Below are positions 32,143-41,900 of a stretch of 45,000 nucleotides of DNA, piece after piece. The position numbers were made by a program, and so were the translations under genes. Every line of letters starts with the position of its first letter. Within the stretch, counting starts at the first letter, position 1. The notes below the pieces were generated by a model. It saw only the letters and a list, made by a program, of their open reading frames with translations. It was not told the origin of the DNA and did no database searches. The DNA is from Paulinella micropora. Taxonomy: Eukaryota > Cercozoa > Imbricatea > Euglyphida > Paulinellidae. The stretch lies in contig WBZZ01001321.1 in the NCBI GenBank assembly GCA_019918135.1, forward strand, positions 77,501 through 122,500. The letters run 5' to 3'.

Positions 32143-33081
32143 GTGTTTGCTATGTCAGGCTGGCTGTGGATCTTGCGAGACGACCCACAGTACAAACAAC
32201 GTTGCAAAAAATGTTCTCACATGCTGCTTCGACCTGTGCGGAAAGATGACGCCCCTGAGCTTCATCTGCCATCGTGCAAGCTAATATCGAAGATCCTCAA
32301 CCGTGGTGAAGTTGTATCAAAGAGATCCAAGAATAAGGCCCGCAAGCTAAGGGCGTATGAGAAGGGCATGGCCCCGCGCTCGACTCAGTCAGTTGATTGG
32401 AACGCTGTAGATAGTGGGCCTGGCCTTCGAGCACAGAGGAGGCACACTGTGGAGGACCTGTTGCTCCGCCCCGGGATTCTGGCCAAGCCCATTGCGAAGA
32501 AGCTTAGCAAGCCAGTACTCCTTCAATACGCCCAAGCGAAGGGATTGCATGCACAAGACAGCAAGGACTCCAAGGACACCAAGGAAACCTTGGCGATAGA
32601 TATCCTTGCGCATCATCAGGGGCTTGCACATGGAGAGAGCCAGACGGAAGCTAAGGTCAACGCAAACGCCGCCGCCGATGCGCCTGTACGTGGAGAGAAC
32701 AGGGCGGAAGCGAATTCAAGTGAAGCCGCACATGCGGATGCTCGCGCAGACGGAAAAGCTGCGGAACAGAAACGGGTCTACCTACCTGAGAAGTATCTCT
32801 TTTTGCTTTCTTTCTTTTTCATTTTCATACTTTCCGTTTCCTATATTGAATTTTGTTTTGTTTTTGAGGCCGCGGGGCGAGGTGGACCACAGGCTGCGCG
32901 CAAAAAGCGGGTTATCGAACGCATGGCTGAAGAGTTGGACTAAGTGGCACCTGCACAGCCCAAGCGGCCCTGTCTTAGGCAAGTAGCGAGAAAGAATTAT
33001 GTTGACTCGCACTCGTCCGAGGACGAGGATACGAGCGAAGAATCTGAGGCGTATTCACCGGAGTCAGATGAATGCGATTAG
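32143..33081 (+). CDS. SAP-like domain protein with acidic tail
   Basis: The open frame from 32143 encodes a Cys cluster (RCKKC ... LPSC), a Lys/Arg-rich stretch (KRSKNKARKLRAYEKG) and a segment resembling a SAP motif (LSKPVLLQYAQAKGL ... KETLAIDIL) at residues about 122-160. An Ala/Glu repeat region follows. At 32776-32868 a pyrimidine-rich stretch looks like an intron; treating it as 93 bp keeps the frame. The frame then reads ARKKRVIERMAEELD, meets TAA at 32941-32943, and continues with a plausible Ser/Glu/Asp tail to TAG at 33079-33081. SAP motifs bind DNA, usually in chromatin proteins. Upstream, another frame at 32057-32200 has a second Cys cluster (CLLCQAGCGSC), so the true 5' end is uncertain. 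Motif match only. Confidence 0.4.
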
Positions 33082-33311
33082 TTATGGTTGGGGATGCCGC
33101 AAAGATTATACATATTTTGAGTCTTTGTTACTACTATGACAAAAACTCAGAATATGTATTTATACTAGCATACGTAACCAACAGCCTCTGATCTTGTTGC
33201 TTCGCCTTGCGCTTCCTTGCTTGTCCGAGACTCAAAATGTGTATGAAAATTTCCTAATAGTATGCTCAGATACTCAAATTGAGCATCAATACTTTATTTT
33301 TTTTTTGTAAT

Positions 33312-33910
33312 GTCATACGTGTCACAGTCTGCCATCGTCTTTTTTGGCTTAAGTCAGCCTCTGACACTTCAAATTTGCGTTCCCCCCGGAACGACATTTT
33401 TTGAAGTGCCAAGGCATGGCCCGAGGCCCCGCGGTGCTTGGGGAGCCTGGTAAGCAGGGGAAAGCCATGGAACAGCATGGAAATTGAAACGGGCAGTGAT
33501 TTGGCATGTTTTGAGAAGTATTGTTGTGTTGTCGTCTTTTTTTTGCTTAAGTCACCGGCGGTTGAGCTTGTTTTGATGTGTTTTATGTGTTTTCCACTAG
33601 TTCCAATTGTTCCATGGCTGTGCCCTGGTTGCCAGGCTCGAGAAACGCTGCCGGGCCTCGGCGCTAGCCTCTGACACTTCAAATTTGCGTTCCCCCCCAG
33701 AACGACATTTTTTTAAGTGCCAAGGCATGGCCCGAGGCCCTGCGGTGCTTGGGAGGTCTGGCAAGCAGGGAAAGTCATGGAACAGCATGGACATTGAAAC
33801 GGGCAGTGATTTGGCGTGTTTTGAGAAGTATTGTTGTGTTGTCGTCACTTGGTTCTTTTTCATGCAGGTGTCATATGTGCCACAGTCGGCCGTCACCTTT
33901 TTTACCCAAG
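33312..33910 (+). repeat. Fold-back repeat family, tandem copies
   Basis: Two head-to-tail units (about 33312-33535 and 33548-33895) share CTCTGACACTTCAAATTTGCGT ... GAACGACATTTTTT ... AAGTGCCAAGGCATGGCCCG and GCAGTGATTTGG. Within each unit the arms around the C-run are inversely complementary: CACTTCAAATTTGCGTTCC pairs imperfectly with GGAACGACATTTTTTGAAGTG. In the second unit the pairing extends to about 80 bp per arm. A more diverged version follows at 34000-34130. No coding capacity; likely a fold-back or MITE-like element. Confidence 0.75.
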
Positions 33911-34297
33911 TCAGTGAGTATAAAAGTGTGATGCATGTGTGAATTGCTATTTTTTTTGTTTGTATTTTTGCGTTGTCCCAGTGCTCGCCTGGCTGTACAG
34001 GGCCTCCCACCCCTCATTCCATGCCGAACACACTTGACATTTTTTCCCACTCCGCCCAGGGGAGGGAATGAATTTCAAAGTGTCCAAGGCATAGCCCAAG
34101 GCTGGGAGGAGGCTGTCGAGCCTGGAAATGATAGGCTAGGAAAACATCATGTCACCATGATCTTTCAAAAAAATATGAATTTGTACATTTTCAAAAAAAA
34201 AGATATTGGATCCTGACATCGACTTTGAGTATGCTCGTTCATGCCGTCCGGGAGTGTTTTGGTGAAAAAAAAATTAAAGTCAAGTGGGGAAACAAGT

Positions 34298-35808
34298 TTA
34301 TTTTTGTTTTATTATGAATAAATAATGTACAGAAGCATCAGACAGGGTCCTGCAGGGTCCGGCTAGCCTGAAATCAGCTTCAATCAGAAAATCTGAGATC
34401 TCATTGTTCATGTTATTAAGGATTAGGGGCTTCTCATCCAACGCAGGTGGTGGTGGTGGTGGTAGGTTAATCTTGCGAGGGACCTTTTCCTCGAACAAGT
34501 GCGGGTCTGGGACCCAATTAACCTGATTACACACCAACCGCATTCGATACGGTTCCTGTGATGGCTTGAACGGGTTCGTTCTGAGGTTTGTTGTGTGCGC
34601 GAGCGCCGGGCATTGCATCTTCAGTCTGCGCTCCGCGTCTGTGATATCTGGATAAGGCGGGTAGATTCGGTGTATTTTACTCGACGCCGGGTCGTATGCA
34701 TATCGCACCGGTTTTTCGTATTCCTCCCTTTCCCGTGACGGGAGCTGTAGCAAGTGCGGCTCCATACCTCTCAACATCGTTTCCGTATCGATGCGGTAGG
34801 GCCTGAACAAGCCAAGCGCCACACATCTAAATGACAGCAGTGGTACCGGGCCATGGTCCGAGAAGGCATAGATTGGTCGGTCGATCGGCCATACACCCCC
34901 ATGATGTTGTCGGTTGCATGAAAGTATGCAGTGAAGACTTCATTCCTGCCCCAGTGCGCGGTCGGTTCAGGCGGCGGACAGCGGTGCTGATACGCCAGAT
35001 CCCTGACCCGCGGCGGGTCGTTAGGCCGTTTCTGTTCGGACGGGTTCAGTCTGTCACTGTATTTGTCGGGCGCGAGTATGTCGTGGTCCTCGACCTTTTG
35101 CCAGTATTGTCGGCGGAGTTCCTCCGTTCGTTCCGCCTTCGTTGGGTCAGAAGAAAGACATGAATTCTTCTCCTTGTCCTCATCCCACGGGTAACCCGTG
35201 CCCGGCCCTTAGGGGTCTGTAGCCCTTCGGGGTCGACATCCTCATCCGTCGGTGGAGAGGAAGGTGTATCCTCCATCGGTTCATCCCCCTTGTCAGCCGA
35301 TGACTTCACAGGGGTCATCAACATCTCCGACCCGACCTCAGTATTTCTCCGTGGAGATGCCGGTGTGGTCACAACACTAGCCGGAGTTGTGCCACTTGAG
35401 TGTCGGGCGGGTGTGAGCGGTATGCTAGGACCGTGAGGTTCGAGTTCCAGGGTCTCGCTCCCCTGTGCACTCTTGTTGTTGTGGTCGTGTGTACCACTGT
35501 TCGGTGTTGTCATTGTTGTGTGGGGTGTCCCCTCTGGTGTTATGTGTTGATCCGCACCGGTACCTGAAGTTCCCTTCTCCAGGTGGGTCAAGTTCGCCCC
35601 GTTGCCCCGCTTCACGGTGCTGGTCCGCCACCGGGCTCGTCGCCGGGGTCGTCCCCACCGGAGTGCTCCGCGCAGGATAGGGAAACCGTTGTCCCTCACC
35701 CGCGATCGCCTGTAATCCTAGGTGGACTATCAGTATCACCAGGACCGAAGCCACGCAAGCCAGGAGGAATCCCAAGTACTGCTCCACCATATGTCCAGTG
35801 TCGAACAT
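34298..35808 (-). pseudogene. Unknown membrane-anchored protein gene, frame-broken
   Basis: Three overlapping minus-strand pieces read as one protein if frame changes are allowed. The N-terminus (35808) has a single membrane segment at residues about 9-34 (LGFLLACVASVLVILIVHLG). A long Thr/Ser/Pro-rich disordered region follows (35600-35190), then a Tyr/Arg/Pro-rich globular-looking region, and it ends at a TAA in AAAAATAAAC (34300-34298), which also supplies an AATAAA. Frame changes lie near 35590, near 35130 and at a GGGGG run near 34907. The C-terminal part contains a Pro run from a CCA repeat. No family recognised. The gene may be intact in the organism and broken only by base-calling at homopolymers, or it may be a true pseudogene. 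Confidence 0.45.
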
Positions 35809-36004
35809 ACACCGGCAGGTGCCTATATCACGTATGTACCCGTGAGTCTATATGTATGTATGTATGTATATCAGCCCAGGCACAACGAGCAATGTGCAGT
35901 GTTTGTTTTGTTCACGTGTCGGTGTTCGACTTTCTGCTCGTTTCAAACGCAGGTCAACAGCGTGACAACGCGGGTGCACCCGTGCCCCGATCTTACAAAG
36001 AAAC

Positions 36005-36073
36005 TTTTTATTAATATTAGCGACATGTTGAAAAAAAAGACTTTGTAAGATCTTACAAAGAATTTGTGTGATC
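36005..36073. terminator. Poly(A) signal and GATCTTACAAAG repeats
   Basis: On the minus strand AATAAA (about 36010-36005) follows the stop at 36074. The plus strand holds GATCTTACA(A/C)A(A/G) three times (35989, 36049, 36070 region) and the palindrome TTTGTAAGATCTTACAAA (about 36044-36061). Confidence 0.5.
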
Positions 36074-37006
36074 TTACACAGGGGTTCTGGTGTAGGAAGA
36101 CTGGTCATTAGAACAGAGCAGAGAGAGAGAGAGAGAGAAAATGATGACCTCTGCCCCCGTTAACCAAGGGTGCTGACTTGCCCGCAGCAGATTGGTCACC
36201 TGCTGGTCGGACATCACGTTGCAATCCATATGCAGCAACGTTTGCGTGGCGATCTTAGCCTGCTGGTTATCGCCAGGCTTGAACATTAACTGGTCGCTCA
36301 GGTTCATGTACTGGAGCGTGAGCTCCTCCACCTCTGCATCCGTGAAACCATGGGCCTGCCCCAAAAGCTGCTCAACAATCGCCTTCGCCTTGGCTATCCT
36401 CCGCCTCCTCAACATCATGGCTCTTGGCTTAACTTGGGCTTCCTTCCTTGGTTTGGGCACACGACACGTTACGTAGTAGTAGTCCCTGTTTTTGTGCATG
36501 TCGCAAATAATGTTGTCCCTGGTATCGTCCAAAATGGACACCAACTCCAACCCCGAAGGGATAGAGATTGGTGGCCTTTTCGGAGTCTGGTAACCACCCC
36601 CAAGGTCGCACTGCTCTTGTGCTTTCTGGGCAATCTCTTCGAAAACTGAGGACAAGTCCTTGGGGGGGGGGGGGGGGGGGGGGTGGTTGCCTTGGGTTTC
36701 ACCCTCAGCTGACACAGTGTCAGGGGAAACAAACACAACGCCTGTGTTCCTGCCATAGTCGGGGGACGCTTTTCTTTCCTCTGCTACCGCTTCTCGTTTC
36801 TGATGCTTGATTTTGTTTTCCCCTCCTCAGAGAGACGCTTTTCTTCCACAGTCCTCTTTTTGTTTAGTCCCAAGTCTTCAATTTGCGTCGCAATGCCTTG
36901 GATCGGGCCTCGAATTGGAGGAATGGGGAAGCTTCGCACCAAAGTCCCCACAGACTGCGCCAGTCCTTAAAAAAAGTTGACAGGATTTGGCTTTCTTGGC
37001 TGGCAT
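36074..37006 (-). pseudogene. Unknown basic protein gene, frame-broken
   Basis: Reading begins at ATG 37006 (MPAKKAK) and needs a frame change at a run of seven T (about 36966-36972), after which GLAQSVGTLVRSFPIPPIRG and a Lys/Glu-rich helix are open. A second change near 36800 leads into the longest open piece (36736-36074). That piece has a Pro run from the poly-G tract, DLSSVFEEIAQKAQEQCDL, a central DYYYVTCRVPKPRKEAQ, a strongly basic RRRRIAKAKAIVEQLLG and ends near a GA microsatellite. No domain recognised. It sits head-to-tail with the next minus-strand gene (34298-35808), with about 270 bp between, and has its own AATAAA. Confidence 0.45.
36661..36684. repeat. Poly-G run inside the gene
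   Basis: A run of G on the plus strand. Its length decides the reading frame of the minus-strand gene, and such runs are often miscounted. Confidence 0.9.
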
Positions 37007-37713
37007 GGCCTGGGCCGCCTGAACATTTTTGAGGGTAAAAGGTCCCAAAAACCTCAAAAACCCAGGAAAGGTCTCCTCCTAAACTACTTTACCTTTTTTA
37101 AAAAGGGCTACAGATTCAGAAAGCTCTGCCTCGATATTAGTCCCCACCAAATTATCGTTAATTATAATCAAACTTTGCCCAATAACTTTTTTTAAATGAA
37201 ACTTGAAAACACAATTTTATTTTATTTAATAACCAAATGCTTATTCAGAAATCGTCAAAGATCAAAGGACCGATCGTTCGACCCTCGCTCCCTTTCTTGC
37301 TAGAAGATGACAAAATTTTAAACAGTTATAAAATTTGAAATTCTTTTTTTTCATTTATTATTTTTTTTTTCAGTGGGGACTCAATCACATCGTGACCTTT
37401 ACAACAAAAAAAGAATTATTGAAAAATGTTAAAAACTCCTTACGCCTATTTTGCCCCGTTTCCATCACTAAAACGACCTAAAAAACATACGGAGGCTCAT
37501 GGAGAAAAATTATGAGTTGATATAGGTAAAAGGAAATTGCTAGAGCAAAACAGGAATTTGTCAGAGCGAACCCAAGTGTAAAAAATTAATAAAGGTAAAA
37601 AGTCGCCAAAAATAAGTTTGGTATTCTTATTACACATTTAAGTAGATTTAACGGTTGTGGCAAGGCCGCGCCCTCAAGAGGTTATTATGTTTTTTTTTGC
37701 CGAACGGCCCGTG
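37007..37713. other. AT-rich DNA, nothing recognised
   Basis: No convincing ORF, repeat or RNA. Base composition falls visibly here compared with the region to the left, and TTTATTTTATTT-type strings on the plus strand could be poly(A) signals of an unseen minus-strand transcript. Confidence 0.5.
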
Positions 37714-38053
37714 GAGAATGTTTTCCGTGGCACACAGTCAACTGCAATTGAGAATCCGATCCGGTTCCATCTGGGAAATGTAAGAGACAGCCGCTCAGTT
37801 GTGACAGTGATTGTCAAGGTTTTACTAGTTATTCAAGTAAAGAACGGTTTTTTACACCGTGCCAATTAGCTCCCACCTGGTTTAATTTAACTGATTGAAT
37901 TTAATAGTATTATGTAATATAACTGTCAAAAACCTCAAATAAGGACTAGAAACTTGAAATTGGGTCAGATCCCCAAACGTCACCAGGCTTTATTACTGAC
38001 TCGGAGGTGATCATTTCCCCAAAAGTGGCAAACCGGTTAAGGCTAGGGTTAAT
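37714..38053 (+). repeat. Left arm of a long inverted repeat
   Basis: GAGAATGTTTTCCGTGGCAC, TCCATCTGGGAAATGTAAGA, GACAGTGATTGTCAAGGTTT, TAGTATTATG...AACTGTCAAAA, CTTGAAATTGGGTC(A/G)GATCC and GTGGCA(AA)CCGGTTAAGG all recur, inverted and in the same order, at 44739-45000. The left arm is longer by insertions. The outer end of the repeat is not reached because the window stops. Confidence 0.88.
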
Positions 38054-38551
38054 ATTATTAATAATAAATTTTCAGAAAATAGTAAATGTCAGACGATTCA
38101 GAGGACCGTAGGCTGATTGAAAAAACTATCATCATCTAGATTACTATCAGACTAAGCACTTTAACGACCTGCCAAAACCACTACCGTTGACATTTTACTG
38201 TTTTTGACCAGCTAGTTAGATTCTCCTCTGCACGACGTTTCGACTTCACTAACTAGTTTTCGATTTCGTCCAGGAATGACTTCAAACGATTTGATCAAAG
38301 GTTTTGCAGCAATTACCACTTTTTCCTACTCCACAGCCTTTACCCCCGATTTCCCGAAAAACCGCAAAATAAGGCAAATTTGTGGGACGCACAGTCAAGA
38401 GAAGAAAAAAATCATTATTGCCGTGAAGAGAGACACGATCTAGGATTTTACATCAATGACTTAGAGAGATTTGCCAAATGAAAATCTCGGACTTCCACTT
38501 GAACTAATAACTTGGACTTGAAGCCCTCCTTCAAGTGTGTTACACATTCAT
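38054..38551. other. AT-rich DNA, nothing recognised
   Basis: Unique sequence between the inverted repeat and the left direct repeat, without open frames of note. Confidence 0.5.
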
Positions 38552-38929
38552 CTTTAAGTTTACAGTAGTAGTAAGTCAGAGGATCAGGTTGTCAACTTGA
38601 ACAGCTGGTCACCTCTTGCCTTTTCTTGAAAAATTAGTAACTTGAAAGTCTAACTGCTCACTTATTTTTCTGAAGTACTTGAAAATGGTCTCGGTTGGAT
38701 CAGTTTAAAATTGTTATTTGACCTGAACCGGCAGTACTTGTTTTTGACCTTTCTGGTTGTGGAAAGACTAGTTATAACGACGTTGTGGAAAGCTAGTCAT
38801 AACTGTCACACTAACTTCACGAAGGTCATTATTAAAACGAAAGTAATTGAAATATCGTTTGAGCTTGTCTACCTGTGAGCCGGTTGTAGTAAAAGGAAGG
38901 CAGGATTACTGCCATAGTAGCCTTTTAAA
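38552..38929 (-). repeat. Direct repeat (pseudo-LTR) downstream of the PLE
   Basis: 378 bp, over 95% identical to 43888-44273. The end of the reverse-transcriptase ORF (stop at 38906) lies inside it. Internal TTGTGGAAAGNCTAGTTATAAC is doubled. Flanking direct repeats of this kind are typical of Penelope-like elements. Confidence 0.88.
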
Positions 38930-41900
38930 GGTACTCACGGGTGGCAAGCTATGTATTGAGTTAAAGTTAGACTGGATAAGAATACCACGAAAGTTTGTGT
39001 AGATGCGGTTGTCTTTGTGACAAAACCGTTGTTGAATTTCTTCCCAGGTTTGGGGAGAACTTGATGAATTGTGCCTTAGCGATTTTTTGAAAATCGATTT
39101 CGGATAACTGCACTCAAAAAGAAGTTGATATACAGCTTGCTCTAAAACCTCATTATTTGTAGATTGAGATTGATACATACTAAGCATACCTTTGATTGTT
39201 GCCGTTCTTACTCTGTTGTCTGTGTATGACGACAGAGGCGAAAGACGTGGGTATGGTGTTGTACCTTTGTCAATCAAAGATGGCTAATTTTTGAAATGGG
39301 GACGAGAGTGAAAGCCAAAGTGTGGCTTCTTTCCTATTCTCAAGTCACTACCTGCAAAAACCAATTTGTAAAATCGTTCGTCTTCCTTTACTTTTTGTTC
39401 TTCAAGCTCTAAACCCCCTGTATATACAAGTTGGGCTTGCTTGTACTCTAAATGTCTGAGTGATTGAACGTGAGGCTCAAGACGTTCGAAAAGCTTTTGA
39501 TCGTCAGGTACGGTAGCGACAAGAAAAAGTAAGTCGTCTACTTGTCGAATGCCAAACACAAAGTTAGACAAATTCTGCCTACGCAGTATAGTTAAGAAAC
39601 GAAACTCGTCAAAAATACATTTGATTTGGGCTAGTGGGGAAGAGAGGTAGCCTCCAATAGGACAACCTTTGATTTGATGAAAGCATGCATTGCCCATGAC
39701 GAAAAATGTATTATCTAAATCCATTTCTACTATGTCTAATAGATCTTGGAAAGTAAATACTACATAATCCTCACGTGATGCACTATGGTGCCATCCTACG
39801 TCATATTTCATACGTCCATTCATATCAAGTCTTAGTGTTTTCGAGACTTGTACTTTTTCTCTTTGCTTTCCTCTTTTTCCTGTGGCTTCATATTCTCTAA
39901 GAATCATAAAAAGCCAGTGAAGGGACATCACGATTTCTTTTTTATCTAACCACGTAAACATTTGTTTCACGTCAAACGAGAGTGTTTGGATATCTAAATC
40001 TATATCCAATTTATTCTCTAATTTTTGAAATAATTTTTGGGCTTTTTTGATTTTCCCTTTTAAATCCGAAAGCTTGTTGAGATTGAAATTGGGAACATAT
40101 TTTGTTACTTGTAGGACGAGAAGTTTAAAGCTTTAGCTGCATACTTGAGCATTTTTTTTCCTTGAGACCGAGATTGAATACAAATAAGTCTCCTTTTATT
40201 TTCAGGGTCTTTGTCCTTGGGGGAGGTCATAACTTAATGGACACAGCCCCTTCTATTCAATGGAGCAAAGCGATTTAGTTTGCGTTTGTTGTATTCTTGT
40301 CTATACTTGCGTAAAATTTGTTCTTCGGTCATACTAACTCCTTTGAAACACGGAGAATTGATTACTTCCTGTGTCAGTCTTTTCCAAAGCAGAACCGGGC
40401 ATTCTACCCATAATTGGTTTTTATTTTTATCGAGGTCTTTTACAACCAGTTTATTTTTCTGCATATAGGCTTTCACCGATTGTAAGGTTTTCCAACTTAT
40501 TTTTTCTGCAGTTGTACTCGTTGTACATTTACCAAAATTTTGAGTGTTGGTATCCCATATTTTTTTTTGTAAATTTCGAACCATTGTATTGCCCGCAGTC
40601 TTTGCTATTCCCATGGATTGTAATAAAGCGAGTAATGCATGTTTTTCGTTCTGTATCTGCTTGTCGCTATGTTGTTGCTTTGTGAAAATCGTCTTGGAAC
40701 GGCCGGCCCGGACCTTGGCCGGCACATGGTTTTTTCCAAAAATGACGTCACGTATTTGGGCAACGTATCGTTTTATCGACTGCCAGAACTCTTTCTGCGC
40801 ACTCTCTTCGAGATAGGGGATAGCAGATGCATGTTGTGCTCCAATTGTTCCCATATCTCCATGCATATTTCTCAGTCTAGAACTGAAATGAACTCCATTA
40901 TGACATAATGAAGAGCATGTCGGTTGTTGACTAAACTGGAAGTCAAAAGACTCAATCCACATGTGTATGTTTATGAGAGTCTTTGCAATAGACGGCGAGT
41001 TCTTTTGAATTACTTTAGCCAATGATAGTATAGCAGTCTGAATCTGTTGTGGTACCTTCTGTTGCAAGGTGATTGATGGAATTGTCTTAAGCTCTTTTCT
41101 GGAAAAGTTGTCAATGAAAAGCATTTTCATCGTGTAGTTTGAGCTTTTGAGGATCTCTGGATAACGAAGTAAACGAGATCTCACAATAGATGCAATGTGG
41201 CATGGTTTGTGTTTGTGCCCATACGTTAATTGCTTGATGTCGTGTAGCTTTCTTCCTGTCACGTTCCCATGCCTTAGGATGGTACCAAAGTTGTTCTATG
41301 TTGACTGTTTTGTCTAGGACGGCTCCTTTGGAATCAATACGGAATGCTATTATATATTGGTTGTTCTGTATATAACAGCAAATGTTTTGCCATAGAGGAG
41401 GAAAGTCGACAATAAGGTCCAGTCCACGAAAGTTGTATATGTGACTGTTCGTGTTTTCCCAGTCGTAGCAGTGGTGCCGGTTCATAAATCTTTGTGTTGC
41501 GGTAAACTCGCATCATGTAATCAGAGTCAGTCTTGTCTCCTCTCTTCCCATATCTTGTGATTGTTACCTTCTCATTGTTATCGAATTTTGATTGATCGAG
41601 GAGTGAGGTAAGAGAGGAAGAGTAGTGGGTGTTGACGCCGTTTCGGCCAGCCCAGATGGTCAAATTATTAATTCGATTGCGTAGACCATTGAGCATCCAG
41701 CACATTTTTGAACAGCATTGAGTCGCTTTGTTCCCGCACACACGTGGTTTTGTCTTTTTCCGTTCTTTGATTGGAAGGGATCGTGAGACATTTTGTGTGT
41801 GTTATGTTTGCCTTGAAACTTTGTATGTAAGCTGGTCTTTTCATGTTCATTTTCGGCGTTAACCACTGAATAAAAGACTTTTCTGTTTGCACCCTGATAG

